Assembly: GCA_947259505.1 (NCBI GenBank)
Contig: CAMYLT010000005.1
Span: 124,001-188,000 of the forward strand
Source: an uncultured Porticoccus sp.
Lineage (GTDB): Bacteria > Pseudomonadota > Gammaproteobacteria > Pseudomonadales > Porticoccaceae
Length of the DNA: 64,000 nucleotides
Reading direction: 5' to 3'
Shown here: positions 1-9,358 of the stretch, in pieces
Numbering within the stretch: position 1 is the first letter of the stretch
Layout: the number at the start of each line of letters is the position of its first letter
Made by a program: the position numbers and the translations under genes
Notes under the pieces: model-generated
Told to the model about the DNA's origin: nothing
Databases searched by the model: none
What the model saw: the letters and a program-made list of their open reading frames with translations, nothing else

Positions 1-150
1 GACGATTAGCCAATCGATGTTATCTAACGCCGGTAACGATTCGTTTCGGTATAGATGGGTTGCGCTAATGTTGTAGCCGCGCTGCTGGAACCAGCGTTCC
101 ATGCTGCCGAGCCCTTCGAATGGAACATGTTGTAGGTAGTGAATGTGCAT
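1..150 (-). CDS. Class I glutamine amidotransferase-like protein, N-terminal 50 residues only
   Basis: The minus strand reads from an ATG at its right end into the window edge without a stop, giving 50 residues that begin MHIHYLQHVPFEGLGSMERW. That opening (HxLQHVPFEGLGSM) is typical of stand-alone GMP-synthase-like class I glutamine amidotransferases of the YfeJ type. The catalytic Cys-His-Glu triad would lie beyond the edge, so activity cannot be judged. It is divergent from truD across about 94 bases, which presumably hold both promoters. The substrate is unknown. Confidence 0.75.
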   Translation of the reverse strand, partial: MHIHYLQHVPFEGLGSMERWFQQRGYNISATHLYRNESLPALDNIDWLIV

Positions 151-244
151 AACAACGCCTAAATGATGGGATGCGTACCGTGCTGCTTTCCGTTTCACGG
201 CAGTGTCCGTAAACTTGCGCGCCTTGGCAAATCCTAAGGAATTT

Positions 245-1261
245 ATGAACAGCAGGCAATTTACTCTCGATTTTCCCCTTGCGCTGGGCGAGCCAGCCGG
301 TAGTGCTTTATTTCGTCAACATCCAGAAGACTTTCAGGTGACTGAGCGACTTGGTTTTGAGCTGTCTGGTGAAGGCGAACATCTTTGTCTTTACGTGGAA
401 AAACGTGGCCAGAATACCCGCTGGGTAGCTGGCATGTTGGCGGCTCATTTCGGTGTTGATGAAATGGCCGTAAGTTATTGTGGTATGAAGGATCGCCATG
501 CGGTGACGCGACAATGGTTTAGTGTTCACCTTCCCGGCACTCAGGAGGACCCTGCTGCCAGCGAAGCAGAATTGCCCGGTTGCAGAATCCTGACTATGAC
601 GCGACATCATAAAAAATTGCGCAGGGGTATGCATGCCGACAATCATTTTGTGATCCGTCTGCGACAAATTGAGGGTGAAGTGCGAGCCATTGAACAGCGC
701 CTTGTGGATATCGCTGCTCAAGGTGTCCCCAATTATTTCGGTGAGCAACGATTCGGCCGGGAGGGAGGCAATTTGCTGGAGGCGGATCGGCAACTCCAGT
801 CCAGGGCTGCCGAGAGTCAACAGAGAAGGCGCAAATCCCGTCAGCCTGCCAGCAGGGGTGGGATGTATCTGTCCGCTGCCCGCGCCTATCTGTTTAATCT
901 GGTGCTGGCGGAGCGTGTTCGCCAAGGAAACTGGAACCTGTCGATGGAAGGTGAGGCTGGTCCCAGTGGGCCGATGTGGGGGCGGGGTAGAAGCCAGGCT
1001 CCTGAACAGGTTAGGGAGCTGGAGTCTCTGGTGCTGCAACCGTGGCAGGATTGGTGTCATGGCATGGAGTTCAGTGGCCTGTCCCAAGAACGTAGACCGC
1101 TGTTGCTCATGCCTGGTGACTTTAGCTGGACGTGGCTGAATGAAGCAGGCATGGATCAAACTGATCTGGAATTGTCGTTTTCATTGCCGACCGGGTGTTT
1201 TGCCACTGCGCTATTGCGGGAAGTGGCTAAGCTACAGCAACCGTGGCTCGTGGCGGAATGA
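245..1261 (+). CDS. truD: tRNA pseudouridine(13) synthase TruD
   Basis: This enzyme isomerises uridine 13 of tRNA-Glu to pseudouridine. The 338-residue product matches family size. Visible motifs are the N-terminal FQVTE segment, the catalytic GMKDRHAVTRQWFSV motif with the nucleophilic Asp near residue 83, the NYFGEQRFG motif, and a RGGMYLSAARAYLFN segment beyond it. The start is the ATG preceded at 4 bases by CTAAGGA; an in-frame GTG 42 bases upstream lacks a comparable ribosome site and would add a non-conserved tail. In many gammaproteobacteria the order is ispF-truD-surE-pcm-nlpD-rpoS; here ispF and surE are not beside truD and pcm follows directly. Confidence 0.95.
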   Translation: MNSRQFTLDFPLALGEPAGSALFRQHPEDFQVTERLGFELSGEGEHLCLYVEKRGQNTRWVAGMLAAHFGVDEMAVSYCGMKDRHAVTRQWFSVHLPGTQEDPAASEAELPGCRILTMTRHHKKLRRGMHADNHFVIRLRQIEGEVRAIEQRLVDIAAQGVPNYFGEQRFGREGGNLLEADRQLQSRAAESQQRRRKSRQPASRGGMYLSAARAYLFNLVLAERVRQGNWNLSMEGEAGPSGPMWGRGRSQAPEQVRELESLVLQPWQDWCHGMEFSGLSQERRPLLLMPGDFSWTWLNEAGMDQTDLELSFSLPTGCFATALLREVAKLQQPWLVAE

Positions 1262-1311
1262 AGGGGCTGTGGTATAGTTCGTTTTTCGGTTGACAGTGGG
1301 GGTCTGCAAGG

Positions 1312-1983
1312 GTGAATTCGATTGAGCTTGGTGGTATTGGTATGACCTCCCAGCGAACCCGTGAACGTCTCATCCAACGTCTTAAAGACCAGGGTATTAG
1401 CAGTCAGCGAGTGCTGGATGTGATGCGGGTGACCCCCCGTCATCTGTTTCTGGATGAAGCCCTTTCCCATCGGGCCTATGAAGATACCGCGCTTCCGATT
1501 GGCTACGGCCAGACACTTTCCCAGCCTTATATCGTCGCGCTGATGACAGAGATATTGTTGTCGCAGGGACCTCGCAAGAAAGTACTCGAAATCGGTTCCG
1601 GTTCCGGCTATCAGTCTGCCATCCTGGCGCAACTGGTGGGTCAGGTGTACAGCGTTGAGCGAATCAAGCCTTTGATCGATAAGTCACGGGAGCGTTTGCG
1701 GTTATTGGGCTTGCGAAATGTGCGGTTTTCCCACAGTGATGGTGGCTTTGGTTTGCCGGACAGTGCGCCCTATGATGGTATTCTCAGCGCTGCAGCGCCT
1801 AATGAGGTGCCTGAGGAATTGCTCCACCAGTTGGCTCCGGACGGTATTCTGGTAATTCCCGTGGGGCCTGGAGATGTTCAGGAATTGCGTGTCATTACCC
1901 GTCAGGGTGATAGTTACAACTTTGAAGAGCACGTGGCTGAACAGGTGCGGTTTGTCCCCTTGCTCAGTGGCGTTACTCGTTAA
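1312..1983 (+). CDS. pcm: Protein-L-isoaspartate O-methyltransferase
   Basis: Pcm uses S-adenosylmethionine to methylate L-isoaspartyl residues in damaged proteins, starting their repair. The SAM-binding motif [17 protein letters not shown] is clear, as are the [20 protein letters not shown] segment and the C-terminal FVPLLSG typical of the family. The product has 223 residues from the GTG, which has a G-rich stretch 9 bases upstream; an internal ATG at 1342 would give 213 residues, close to E. coli Pcm (208), and may be the true start. The gene sits 50 bases after truD and directly abuts the DUF368 gene, suggesting one transcript. Its link to stationary-phase rpoS is conserved. Confidence 0.95.
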   Translation: MNSIELGGIGMTSQRTRERLIQRLKDQGISSQRVLDVMRVTPRHLFLDEALSHRAYEDTALPIGYGQTLSQPYIVALMTEILLSQGPRKKVLEIGSGSGYQSAILAQLVGQVYSVERIKPLIDKSRERLRLLGLRNVRFSHSDGGFGLPDSAPYDGILSAAAPNEVPEELLHQLAPDGILVIPVGPGDVQELRVITRQGDSYNFEEHVAEQVRFVPLLSGVTR

Positions 1984-2001
1984 TTGCGCAGCGGTTGCTT
2001 C

Positions 2002-2937
2002 ATGGATGTTGTAAAACGCTGGCTGTTGTTATTTCTCAAGGGTGTGGCAATGGGCGCCGCAGATGTGGTGCCAGGCGTTTCCGGGGGAACAATTGCGTTC
2101 ATCAGTGGCATCTATGAGGAACTACTGGATTCCATACGCTCCATCAATATACGCTCTTTAAAACTGTTGATAAGCCACGGCCCGCGTGTCTTCTGGCGGG
2201 TCATCAACGGCAATTTCCTGTTAGTGTTGTTTTCCGGCATCTTGTTGAGCATCGCCTCGCTAGCCAAGCTGGTCAGTCTGCTGCTGCTGTCTCAGCCAAT
2301 TTTGATCTGGTCTTTCTTTTTTGGCTTGATTGTCGCGTCCATCATTTACATTTTTCGTCAGCTGCCACATTTGCGTTGGCAGGAGTGGCTGGCTCTGGGT
2401 ATTGGTACTTCTATCGCATTGGCCATTTCCTTTGCCTCACCCGCCCAAGGTTCCGAGGGTTTACTTGCGGTGTATCTGTCAGGAGTTGTTGCTATCTGTG
2501 CCATGATACTGCCGGGTGTCTCCGGTAGTTTTATTCTTCTGTTGCTGGGGATGTATCCGGTGATTATTGAAGCGGTGGGTGAGTTCCACTGGCAATTGTT
2601 GCTAATGTTTCTTCTCGGCTGCGCATCAGGGTTGATGATGTTTGCACGCTTTCTGTCCTGGCTGCTGCACCGCTATCACTCCGTGACGATTGCCCTGCTC
2701 ACGGGCTTTTTGGTGGGGTCATTATTGATTGTATGGCCTTGGCGCGAAACCTTGGAGGTGATGATTGACAGCCATGGCCGCGAAGTCGTGTTGTCTTCCC
2801 GATTGTTACTGCCAGCTGAATTTGGTCGTGTTACGGGGCTTGATCCCCGGACGTTGCTGGCGACCAGCTGTATGGCGATTGGCTTGATTCTAGTGCTTGG
2901 TCTGGAATATCTTGGCGGGCAGCGCCGGAAACTCTGA
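2002..2937 (+). CDS. DUF368 polytopic membrane protein, candidate undecaprenyl-phosphate translocase
   Basis: This is a 311-residue, very hydrophobic protein with about eight membrane segments. It has the two diagnostic DUF368 repeats: GAADVVPGVSGGTIAF near the N-terminus and a second copy, ILPGVSGSFILLLLGMY, near the middle, which suggests an internal inverted-repeat fold. DUF368 (PopT-type) proteins have been implicated in returning the C55 lipid carrier to the cytoplasmic face of the membrane. Assignment to the family is secure; the exact function is inferred. I chose the ATG 18 bases after the pcm stop; an in-frame TTG directly at the pcm stop is the alternative. Its place between pcm and nlpD puts it among envelope genes. 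Confidence 0.85.
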   Translation: MDVVKRWLLLFLKGVAMGAADVVPGVSGGTIAFISGIYEELLDSIRSINIRSLKLLISHGPRVFWRVINGNFLLVLFSGILLSIASLAKLVSLLLLSQPILIWSFFFGLIVASIIYIFRQLPHLRWQEWLALGIGTSIALAISFASPAQGSEGLLAVYLSGVVAICAMILPGVSGSFILLLLGMYPVIIEAVGEFHWQLLLMFLLGCASGLMMFARFLSWLLHRYHSVTIALLTGFLVGSLLIVWPWRETLEVMIDSHGREVVLSSRLLLPAEFGRVTGLDPRTLLATSCMAIGLILVLGLEYLGGQRRKL

Positions 2938-2970
2938 CGACAGGGGTAACGCGGGAAGGGGAGTGACTTT

Positions 2971-3753
2971 TTGTCAGAACAGCTATGCCGGGGATGCGTA
3001 TTGCGATGGGTTGTCCTGTGCGTCGGGCTGACATTTCTCGCTGCATGCCAAAGTCCACCACCTGCACCTATCGACCAACGACCTCCACCACCGAGTGAAA
3101 AAATTAATTATCATATCGTTTCTCGTGGTGAAACCCTGTTTGCTATTGCTTGGCGCTACGAAAAGGACGTGGATAAGTTGGCCCGAGCCAACCGGCTGAC
3201 TCGGCCTTACACCATTTTTAGTGGCCAGCGTCTTACCCTGGATACCACCTATCTTCCAACAGTACACAGAACGGCTACATCTGTAGTCAGTCCGCCTGTG
3301 GTTAGCCGACCTGCCAAGCCGGCCGTTCAGTCCCCAGTCAAAGTAACCAAACCGCCCCCAAAATCGACGGCATCGTTGCCGTCAAATTGGCACTGGCAAT
3401 GGCCGTCAGAAGGTAGGGTAACCAAAACCTATAACAGCGATCAGCTGTTCAAGGGTGTGGATATTGAAAGCCATCCGGGGCAACCGGTGGTCGCTGCAGC
3501 GCCAGGGGTTGTTGTCTATGCCGGCGACGGCCTGAGGGGTTATGGGCAATTAATTATTATCAAACACAGCGAGGTTTACCTCAGTGCCTACGCGCATTGC
3601 CGCAAGATTTTTGTCCGCGAGGGTCAGATGTTGAAGGGAGGCGAAAAGGTAGCCGAGGTGGGCGGTGATCCAGCGAATACCAAAAGGCTGTACTTTGAAA
3701 TACGCAAGGATGGCAAGCCAACAAATCCCTTGAGCATACTGCCGCGGCGTTAA
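2971..3753 (+). CDS. nlpD: Murein hydrolase activator NlpD (LysM and degenerate M23 lipoprotein)
   Basis: NlpD activates the periplasmic amidase AmiC during septum splitting. The 260-residue product has a lipoprotein signal with lipobox LAAC (Cys26), a LysM peptidoglycan-binding domain at about 46-90 (YHIVSRGETLFAIAWRY), a Pro-rich linker, and a C-terminal M23 domain at about 150-258. The M23 zinc ligands are degenerate (GVDIES instead of an H-containing motif, YFEIR instead of HFEIR), as expected for a non-catalytic activator. The start is TTG, with a strong AAGGGGAG ribosome site 9 bases upstream. It lies immediately before rpoS, whose promoter lies within nlpD in E. coli. Confidence 0.93.
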   Translation: MSEQLCRGCVLRWVVLCVGLTFLAACQSPPPAPIDQRPPPPSEKINYHIVSRGETLFAIAWRYEKDVDKLARANRLTRPYTIFSGQRLTLDTTYLPTVHRTATSVVSPPVVSRPAKPAVQSPVKVTKPPPKSTASLPSNWHWQWPSEGRVTKTYNSDQLFKGVDIESHPGQPVVAAAPGVVVYAGDGLRGYGQLIIIKHSEVYLSAYAHCRKIFVREGQMLKGGEKVAEVGGDPANTKRLYFEIRKDGKPTNPLSILPRR

Positions 3754-3922
3754 GCGACAAGCAGGTATGGCAGCTCTGCTCTTGTGCTTCGTGCGGCAGT
3801 AGCAATGCTTACATAGGGAAAAATTTGGTGTTACATTGCTAATGGTATTGGTGCAAAAATAAGCTCGAACATGTTGCTCCCTCACGGTTGATGTTTCTGT
3901 TTGTAGATATGGAAGGACCTCT

Positions 3923-4885
3923 ATGTCAGATGATGCCGACGACTTTGACAATAATGATAATGATGAACAACTTCAGTTAGCAGCCGAGGATGCATCCGCG
4001 GAGATTGAGGAACCTGAAGAGTCTATAAAAGAGTCAAAACAGGAGAAAGTGCTTGATGCTGCCAGCCTCTATTTGAAAGAGATTGGTTATGCGCCACTGC
4101 TTACTGCTGAAGAAGAGGTTTTCTTCGCCCGTAAAATTCAGAAGGGTGATGAGGCCGCACGTAAGCGGATGATCGAAAGTAACTTGCGATTGGTAGTTAA
4201 GATAGCCCGTCGTTATGTGAATCGAGGCCTTTCCCTGCTGGATTTAATCGAAGAAGGTAATCTTGGCCTGATGCGGGCGGTGGAAAAATTTGACCCCGAA
4301 CTGGGCTACCGGTTTTCCACCTATGCTACCTGGTGGATAAGGCAGTCTGTGGAACGTGCGCTGATGAATCAGACTCGTACTATCCGCCTGCCAATCCATG
4401 TGGTGAAAGAACTCAATATCTACCTCAAAGCTTCTCGACGTCTTGCCCAAGAGCTGGATCACGATCCAACCGCTGAAGAAATCGCTTTATCTTTGGATAA
4501 AACGGTCTCTGATGTATCCCGCATGCTGCGCCTCAACGAGAGAGTGAGCTCTGTGGATGTTCCGATGGGCAAGGATGGCGACCGCATGCTAGTAGATACG
4601 CTGGTGGATGAACACCCCAATGATCCTGAGGAGTTGGTTGAGGACGCGGATATGAACGCCGCAGTGGAGGACTGGTTGTCTGAGCTTACCGACAAACAGC
4701 AGGAGGTAATAGCCCGCCGTTTTGGGCTACATGGCCATGATGTCGCCACCCTGGAAGAGGTGGGGCGGGAGATTGACCTGACTCGGGAACGCGTTCGGCA
4801 GATTCAAGTTGAGGCGTTGCGTCGACTCAGGGCCATCTTGAAGAAACAGGGCTTGGATGGCCATATTCTGTTCGACGAAAGTTGA
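3923..4885 (+). CDS. rpoS: RNA polymerase sigma factor RpoS
   Basis: This is the stationary-phase and general-stress sigma factor. The 320-residue product has an acidic N-terminal tail, then region 1.2/2 ([59 protein letters not shown]), region 3, and region 4 with the helix-turn-helix [19 protein letters not shown]. It ends in [11 protein letters not shown]; the LxxR-type end and length fit RpoS rather than RpoD or RpoH. The ATG has GGAAGGA close upstream. A 169-base leader separates it from nlpD. It is convergent with suhB, with only 4 bases between the stops. Confidence 0.95.
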   Translation: MSDDADDFDNNDNDEQLQLAAEDASAEIEEPEESIKESKQEKVLDAASLYLKEIGYAPLLTAEEEVFFARKIQKGDEAARKRMIESNLRLVVKIARRYVNRGLSLLDLIEEGNLGLMRAVEKFDPELGYRFSTYATWWIRQSVERALMNQTRTIRLPIHVVKELNIYLKASRRLAQELDHDPTAEEIALSLDKTVSDVSRMLRLNERVSSVDVPMGKDGDRMLVDTLVDEHPNDPEELVEDADMNAAVEDWLSELTDKQQEVIARRFGLHGHDVATLEEVGREIDLTRERVRQIQVEALRRLRAILKKQGLDGHILFDES

Positions 4886-4889
4886 CCGA

Positions 4890-5705
4890 CTAGCTGCTGG
4901 CCTTTTCTATAAAACCAAGGTGTTTTTGTACCACCTGGAGGGTGGGTTTGAACAGTTTTGGGGTGGCGCAGACAATGTTTCCGCTGTCCATGTAGTCTTC
5001 CCCGCCACTGAAGTCACTGACAAGCCCGCCAGCTTCTTTTACTAGCAGCACCCCGGCAGCAATATCCCAAGGTTTCAGGTTCATTTCCCAGAAGGCATCA
5101 AAACGACCGGCAGCCATATAGGCGAGGTCTAGTGATGCAACGCCCAGGCGGCGAATGCCTGACGACTGTTTCGCCAGGTCTGTCAGGCATGACAGATAAG
5201 GTTCCATGTGCTCGATTGAGGGGCTGTTAAAGGGGATGCCTGTGGCGATGACAGCACCGGGTAGCCCTATATGGCCAGAGACGCGTATACGGTGGCCGTT
5301 GAGATAGGCACCACGCCCGCGACTGGCAGTAAACTCTTCTCGACGCATTGGGTCGAACACCACTGCATGCTCTAATCTGCCTTTGAAGCGGCAGCCGATG
5401 GATACAGCAAAGTGTGGGATACCATGGATGAAATTGGTCGTGCCATCCAGCGGGTCAATGATCCACTGGTAGTCGTTATTTTCCCCTTCAAGGAGACCGG
5501 ACTCCTCGCCGATGATCGTGTGATCAGGATAAGCTTTGCGTAGGTGGTAGATGATTTCCTTCTCAGCGGCGCGGTCGGTTTCTGTCACGAAATCGTTGCG
5601 ACCTTTTTCATCTACCTTGATCAGGTCACTTCGCTCAGTGGCTCGAGCAATCATTTCCCCGGCTTTGCGGGCGGCACGAAGTGCGATATTGACCATTGGT
5701 TCCAT
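4890..5705 (-). CDS. suhB: Inositol-1-monophosphatase SuhB
   Basis: SuhB is a Mg-dependent phosphatase acting on inositol monophosphates; in enterics it also joins the ribosomal-RNA antitermination complex. The metal-site motifs are all visible: GEESG, then DPLDGTTNFIHGIPHFAVSIG, then WDIAAGVLLVKEAGG. The product is about 271 residues from the ATG of MEPMVNIALRAARKAG, which aligns with the E. coli start MHPMLNIAVRAARKAG; an in-frame ATG 15 bases upstream is possible. It is divergent from trmJ across about 245 bases, the same arrangement as in Pseudomonas. Confidence 0.95.
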   Translation of the reverse strand: MEPMVNIALRAARKAGEMIARATERSDLIKVDEKGRNDFVTETDRAAEKEIIYHLRKAYPDHTIIGEESGLLEGENNDYQWIIDPLDGTTNFIHGIPHFAVSIGCRFKGRLEHAVVFDPMRREEFTASRGRGAYLNGHRIRVSGHIGLPGAVIATGIPFNSPSIEHMEPYLSCLTDLAKQSSGIRRLGVASLDLAYMAAGRFDAFWEMNLKPWDIAAGVLLVKEAGGLVSDFSGGEDYMDSGNIVCATPKLFKPTLQVVQKHLGFIEKASS

Positions 5706-5950
5706 TGCGAGTTGTTCCACTGTGGCGAAAGCGCGGCATTGTAGCAGAGTGGGGGAGTTTGATGGGAGTGGAAAACCATGATTTCAGCTGTTCTTCCTGA
5801 TAGAATTCGGGCCCTTTAAAGCACTGGTTAATGGCCCCCATATTAGTCCGAGGTGGCCATTTGAGCTTTTTCCACAAGCTTCTGCTTTGTGCGTGTGTGT
5901 TGGGCAGCATGTGATCCCAGCCCGTCGCCAATCTGATACGTGAGAACGTC

Positions 5951-6715
5951 GTGTTTGAAAACATTCGTATAGTACTAGTCAACACTTCCCACCCGGGCAA
6001 TATCGGTGGGGCTGCACGAGCCATAAAGAATATGGGGCTGTCTCGTCTTTACCTGGTTTCTCCCAAGGAGTATCCCGCTGACCGCGCTGTCTGGCGAGCG
6101 GCTAACGCATTGGATGTGCTTGATAATGCGGTGGTGGTTGAGACCCTGGATGAAGCGATTGGTGGATGTGCTTTGGTGGTGGGTACAAGCGCCAGGGATC
6201 GTCGTATTCCTTGGCCGCTATTAAATCCTCGTGAATGTGGTGAGCGTGTCTGGCAGGAATCCGCCAGTCATGACGTGGCGATTATATTTGGACGCGAGGA
6301 TCGCGGGCTGACTAACGATGAGCTGCACAAATGTACCTATCATGTACATATCCCCTCCAATCCTGAGTACAGCTCACTGAACTTGGCGGCTGCTGTGCAA
6401 GTGCTTTGCTATGAAGTTCGTATGGCCTCATTGGTTGATGCCGAAGGACTGATTCCAGCCTTGACGGAATGGGATGTCCCTCCAGCCCGTGCAGAGGACC
6501 TTGAAATGTATTTTCAGCATCTGGAGCAGGCCTTGGTGGATATCGGTTTTCATGATCGAGATAATCCACGTCAGACCATGGCCAGATTGAGGCGTTTATA
6601 CAGCCGTATCCGCTTGGACGAAATGGAGCTATCTATTTTGCGTGGTGTTCTAACGGCTATTCAGAATTTTGCTTTCAAGATGAAGAAGCTTACTGGTTCG
6701 TCGGAAAACAAGTGA
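5951..6715 (+). CDS. trmJ: tRNA (cytidine/uridine-2'-O-)-methyltransferase TrmJ
   Basis: TrmJ methylates the ribose of nucleotide 32 in the anticodon loop of several tRNAs using SAM. The SpoU/TrmD trefoil-knot motifs are present in order: HPGNIGGAARAIKNMGL, FGREDRGLTNDEL and IPSNPEYSSLNLAAAVQVL. The 254-residue length is normal, and the C-terminal helical tail typical of TrmJ is kept. The start is GTG with a weak ribosome site. In Pseudomonas cysE usually lies between trmJ and iscR; here iscR follows directly after 114 bases. Confidence 0.95.
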   Translation: MFENIRIVLVNTSHPGNIGGAARAIKNMGLSRLYLVSPKEYPADRAVWRAANALDVLDNAVVVETLDEAIGGCALVVGTSARDRRIPWPLLNPRECGERVWQESASHDVAIIFGREDRGLTNDELHKCTYHVHIPSNPEYSSLNLAAAVQVLCYEVRMASLVDAEGLIPALTEWDVPPARAEDLEMYFQHLEQALVDIGFHDRDNPRQTMARLRRLYSRIRLDEMELSILRGVLTAIQNFAFKMKKLTGSSENK

Positions 6716-6756
6716 CCGAAGCCGGTTAAAACCTACTAAATAAGTATGTTATTTAC

Positions 6757-6785
6757 TTGACTAAAATGGTTGGTCTTTGCATAAT
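6757..6785 (+). promoter_or_regulatory. iscR promoter with overlapping type 1 IscR operator
   Basis: A sigma-70 promoter is visible: -35 TTGACT, a 17-base spacer and -10 CATAAT preceded by TG. The 17-base dyad TTGACTAAAATGGTTGG, which starts at the -35, matches 15 of 17 positions of the core of the known type 1 [2Fe-2S]-IscR consensus (YYGACTRwwwYAGTCRR). Cluster-loaded IscR bound here would block RNA polymerase, giving the classic negative feedback on the isc operon. A second small dyad, AAGTA-N7-TACTT, lies just upstream (6742-6758) and overlaps the -35 edge. Confidence 0.75.
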
Positions 6786-6829
6786 ACCTTCGAGTTTTTT
6801 GATTAATAAAACACGGTGAGAGTAACGTT

Positions 6830-7279
6830 ATGCGCCTGACAACTCGAGGTCGTTATGCGGTCACAGCCATGCTGGACTTGGCGCTTCATGGTGCCGATGG
6901 GCCGATTAGCCTGGCCGATATATCCCAGCGCCAAGAGATATCTCTGTCCTATTTGGAGCAATTGTTTGCCAAGTTGCGTCAGAACGAGTTGGTGAGCAGT
7001 GTGCGTGGGCCCGGTGGTGGTTATCGTCTGGCCCGCTCGGGCGAATCTATCAACGTTGCTGAAATCATTGATGCAGTTAATGAATCCATCGATGCGACCA
7101 GTTGTAGTGGCAAGGGAAACTGTCAGAGCGGTGGTGTGTGTCTTACCCATCACCTGTGGGATGACCTTAGCCAGCAGATTCACCGTTTTCTCAGTGGCAT
7201 TTCGTTGGACAGTCTGGTGCATCAACAGGAAGTGCGTCTGGTGGTTTTGCGCCAGGCCGAAGAAAGTGAAATTAGTTAG
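6830..7279 (+). CDS. iscR: Fe-S cluster-responsive regulator IscR (Rrf2 family)
   Basis: IscR senses [2Fe-2S] supply and represses its own operon when loaded. The 149-residue product has the Rrf2 winged helix ([20 protein letters not shown], recognition region [13 protein letters not shown]) and the cluster ligands Cys92, Cys98, Cys104 and His107, at the same positions as in E. coli. It is the first gene of the complete isc operon and has the expected operator upstream. Confidence 0.97.
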   Translation: MRLTTRGRYAVTAMLDLALHGADGPISLADISQRQEISLSYLEQLFAKLRQNELVSSVRGPGGGYRLARSGESINVAEIIDAVNESIDATSCSGKGNCQSGGVCLTHHLWDDLSQQIHRFLSGISLDSLVHQQEVRLVVLRQAEESEIS

Positions 7280-7309
7280 ACATTGAAGAGATTGACTAGG
7301 AGTAACTGA

Positions 7310-8524
7310 ATGAAACTGCCGATTTATCTGGACTATTCTGCAACGACCCCTGTTGATCCCCGGGTCGCTGCCAAAATGGCGGAATGTCTGACAACAGATG
7401 GCAATTTCGGTAATCCCGCATCCCGTTCACACGTTTTTGGTTGGCGTGCTGAAGCGGCTGCGGAAGACGCCCGCGAGCAAGTAGCTGCACTTCTGAATGC
7501 TGATCCCCGAGAAATTGTTTGGACATCAGGTGCCACTGAAGCAGATAACCTGGCAATCAAGGGCTGCGCGCACTTCAACCAGAAGAAAGGCCAACACATT
7601 ATAACCTCAAAAATCGAGCACAAAGCAGTGCTGGATACTTGCCGCCAGTTGGAGCGGGAGGGCTTTGAGGTGACCTATTTGGTCCCGGATACTGATGGTT
7701 TAATTCAGCCCCAAGCCGTTGCCGACGCCATTCGTGAGGACACCACACTGGTGTCTCTGATGCACGTCAACAACGAGATCGGCACCATTAATGACATCGC
7801 TGCCATTGGTGAAATCTGTCGCGACCGTAAAGTCTTTTTCCATGTGGATGCGGCCCAAAGTGCCGGCAAGGTCGAGATTGATCTGGATGTGATGAAGGTG
7901 GACATGATGTCGCTGTCAGCCCATAAAATTTATGGCCCGAAGGGCATCGGTGCGCTCTATGTGCGCCGTAAGCCCCGGGTGCGTATCGAGGCGCAGATGC
8001 ATGGTGGTGGTCACGAGCGCGGTATGCGTTCCGGTACGCTGCCCACCCATCAGATTGTTGGCATGGGTGAAGCCTTCCGTATAGCTCGGGAGGAAATGGC
8101 AGAAGAGAATCAGCGGGTATTGGCACTGCGCAATCGTCTGTGGAGTGGTCTTTCCGACATGGAGGCGGTGCACCTCAACGGTTCCTTGACGCAGCGTGTA
8201 GCAGGCAATCTGAATGTCAGTTTCGCCTACGTTGAAGGTGAGTCGCTGATCATGGCACTGAAAGATCTGGCGGTATCGTCTGGTTCCGCCTGTACTTCAG
8301 CCAGCCTGGAACCTTCCTATGTGTTGAGGGCGTTGGGGCTGGACGATGAACTTGCACACAGTTCCATACGCTTCTCCATTGGCCGTTTTACCACTGCTGA
8401 GGAGATTGACTATGCCATTGCACGGGTGCATGAAGCGGTGACTAAGCTGCGTGAGTTGTCCCCGTTGTGGGATATGTACAAAGACGGCGTCGACATCAGT
8501 CAAGTCGAATGGGCCGCCCACTAA
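7310..8524 (+). CDS. iscS: Cysteine desulfurase IscS
   Basis: IscS is a PLP enzyme that removes sulfur from cysteine and passes it as a persulfide to IscU and to tRNA-thiolation enzymes. The PLP lysine is Lys206 in [12 protein letters not shown]; the persulfide cysteine is Cys328 in the mobile loop [13 protein letters not shown]. The length of 404 residues is the same as in E. coli. It is followed by iscU after 17 bases. Confidence 0.98.
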   Translation: MKLPIYLDYSATTPVDPRVAAKMAECLTTDGNFGNPASRSHVFGWRAEAAAEDAREQVAALLNADPREIVWTSGATEADNLAIKGCAHFNQKKGQHIITSKIEHKAVLDTCRQLEREGFEVTYLVPDTDGLIQPQAVADAIREDTTLVSLMHVNNEIGTINDIAAIGEICRDRKVFFHVDAAQSAGKVEIDLDVMKVDMMSLSAHKIYGPKGIGALYVRRKPRVRIEAQMHGGGHERGMRSGTLPTHQIVGMGEAFRIAREEMAEENQRVLALRNRLWSGLSDMEAVHLNGSLTQRVAGNLNVSFAYVEGESLIMALKDLAVSSGSACTSASLEPSYVLRALGLDDELAHSSIRFSIGRFTTAEEIDYAIARVHEAVTKLRELSPLWDMYKDGVDISQVEWAAH

Positions 8525-8541
8525 GGTTGAGGAATTGAGTT

Positions 8542-8934
8542 ATGTCTTACAGTGAGAAAGTGCTCGAGCATTATGAACACCCCCGCAACGTCGGCAAGCT
8601 GGATGACAAGTCCAACAATGTCGGTACTGGAATGGTAGGAGCACCCGCCTGTGGCGATGTGATGCGCCTGCAAATTCAAGTCAATGATCAGGGAATTATT
8701 GAAGACGCCAAGTTCAAAACCTATGGCTGTGGCTCCGCCATTGCTTCCAGCTCACTACTGACCGAGTGGGTTAAAGGTAAAACATTGGAGCAGGCCTCCC
8801 AGATTAAGAATACCGAGATTGCCGAAGAGCTGGCACTGCCACCGGTGAAGATCCACTGTTCCGTGTTGGCGGAAGATGCAATTAAGGCTGCAGTTCGAGA
8901 TGTTCGTCACAAGCGTGGTGAGCAGAGCGATTGA
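8542..8934 (+). CDS. iscU: Fe-S cluster assembly scaffold IscU
   Basis: IscU is the scaffold on which new [2Fe-2S] clusters are built before transfer to apoproteins. The three conserved cysteines are present (Cys37 in GAPACGD, Cys63 in YGCGSA, Cys106), as is the HscA-recognition motif LPPVK just before Cys106. The length is 130 residues, against 128 in E. coli. It lies between iscS and iscA in the operon. Confidence 0.98.
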   Translation: MSYSEKVLEHYEHPRNVGKLDDKSNNVGTGMVGAPACGDVMRLQIQVNDQGIIEDAKFKTYGCGSAIASSSLLTEWVKGKTLEQASQIKNTEIAEELALPPVKIHCSVLAEDAIKAAVRDVRHKRGEQSD

Positions 8935-8971
8935 AACGAATACTGAACGAGACGAAATCAGGAGAGAAATA

Positions 8972-9295
8972 ATGGCAATCACCATGACCCAAGCCGCCGA
9001 GCAGCATATTCTCAGGCATCTTGCGCATCGGGGACACGGTATTGGTATTCGCCTCGGTGTCAAAACAACAGGCTGTTCCGGTTTGTCCTATGTGCTCGAG
9101 TTCGTCGATGATAAGAACCCCGAGGATGAGGTGTTCAACTGCGGTGATGCCAAGTTGTTTATTGATCCAAAAAGCCTGGCCTACCTGAATGGCACTGAAC
9201 TGGATTTTGTTAAAGAAGGCCTTAATGAGGGTTTCCAATTTAACAATCCTAACGTGAAGGAAGAGTGTGGCTGTGGCGAGAGTTTTCACATCTAA
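8972..9295 (+). CDS. iscA: A-type Fe-S cluster carrier IscA
   Basis: IscA carries clusters or iron to targets, notably [4Fe-4S] proteins. The product has 107 residues with the A-type cysteines Cys35 (TTGCSGLSY), Cys99 and Cys101 (ECGCGESF). The ATG is chosen because AGGAGAG lies directly upstream and the resulting length equals E. coli IscA; the same frame is open for a further 96 bases upstream inside iscU but carries no conserved sequence. Confidence 0.97.
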   Translation: MAITMTQAAEQHILRHLAHRGHGIGIRLGVKTTGCSGLSYVLEFVDDKNPEDEVFNCGDAKLFIDPKSLAYLNGTELDFVKEGLNEGFQFNNPNVKEECGCGESFHI

Positions 9296-9358
9296 CGCTT
9301 TGTGTCTGCAGGTCGAGCCTGCTTCTGGGTCAACCGCCCTTAGACGGAGCAGTTTTCC

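Noticed and set aside
308-1159. 283-codon open frame antisense to truD
   Set aside because: Shadow of truD; no family sequence or ribosome site.
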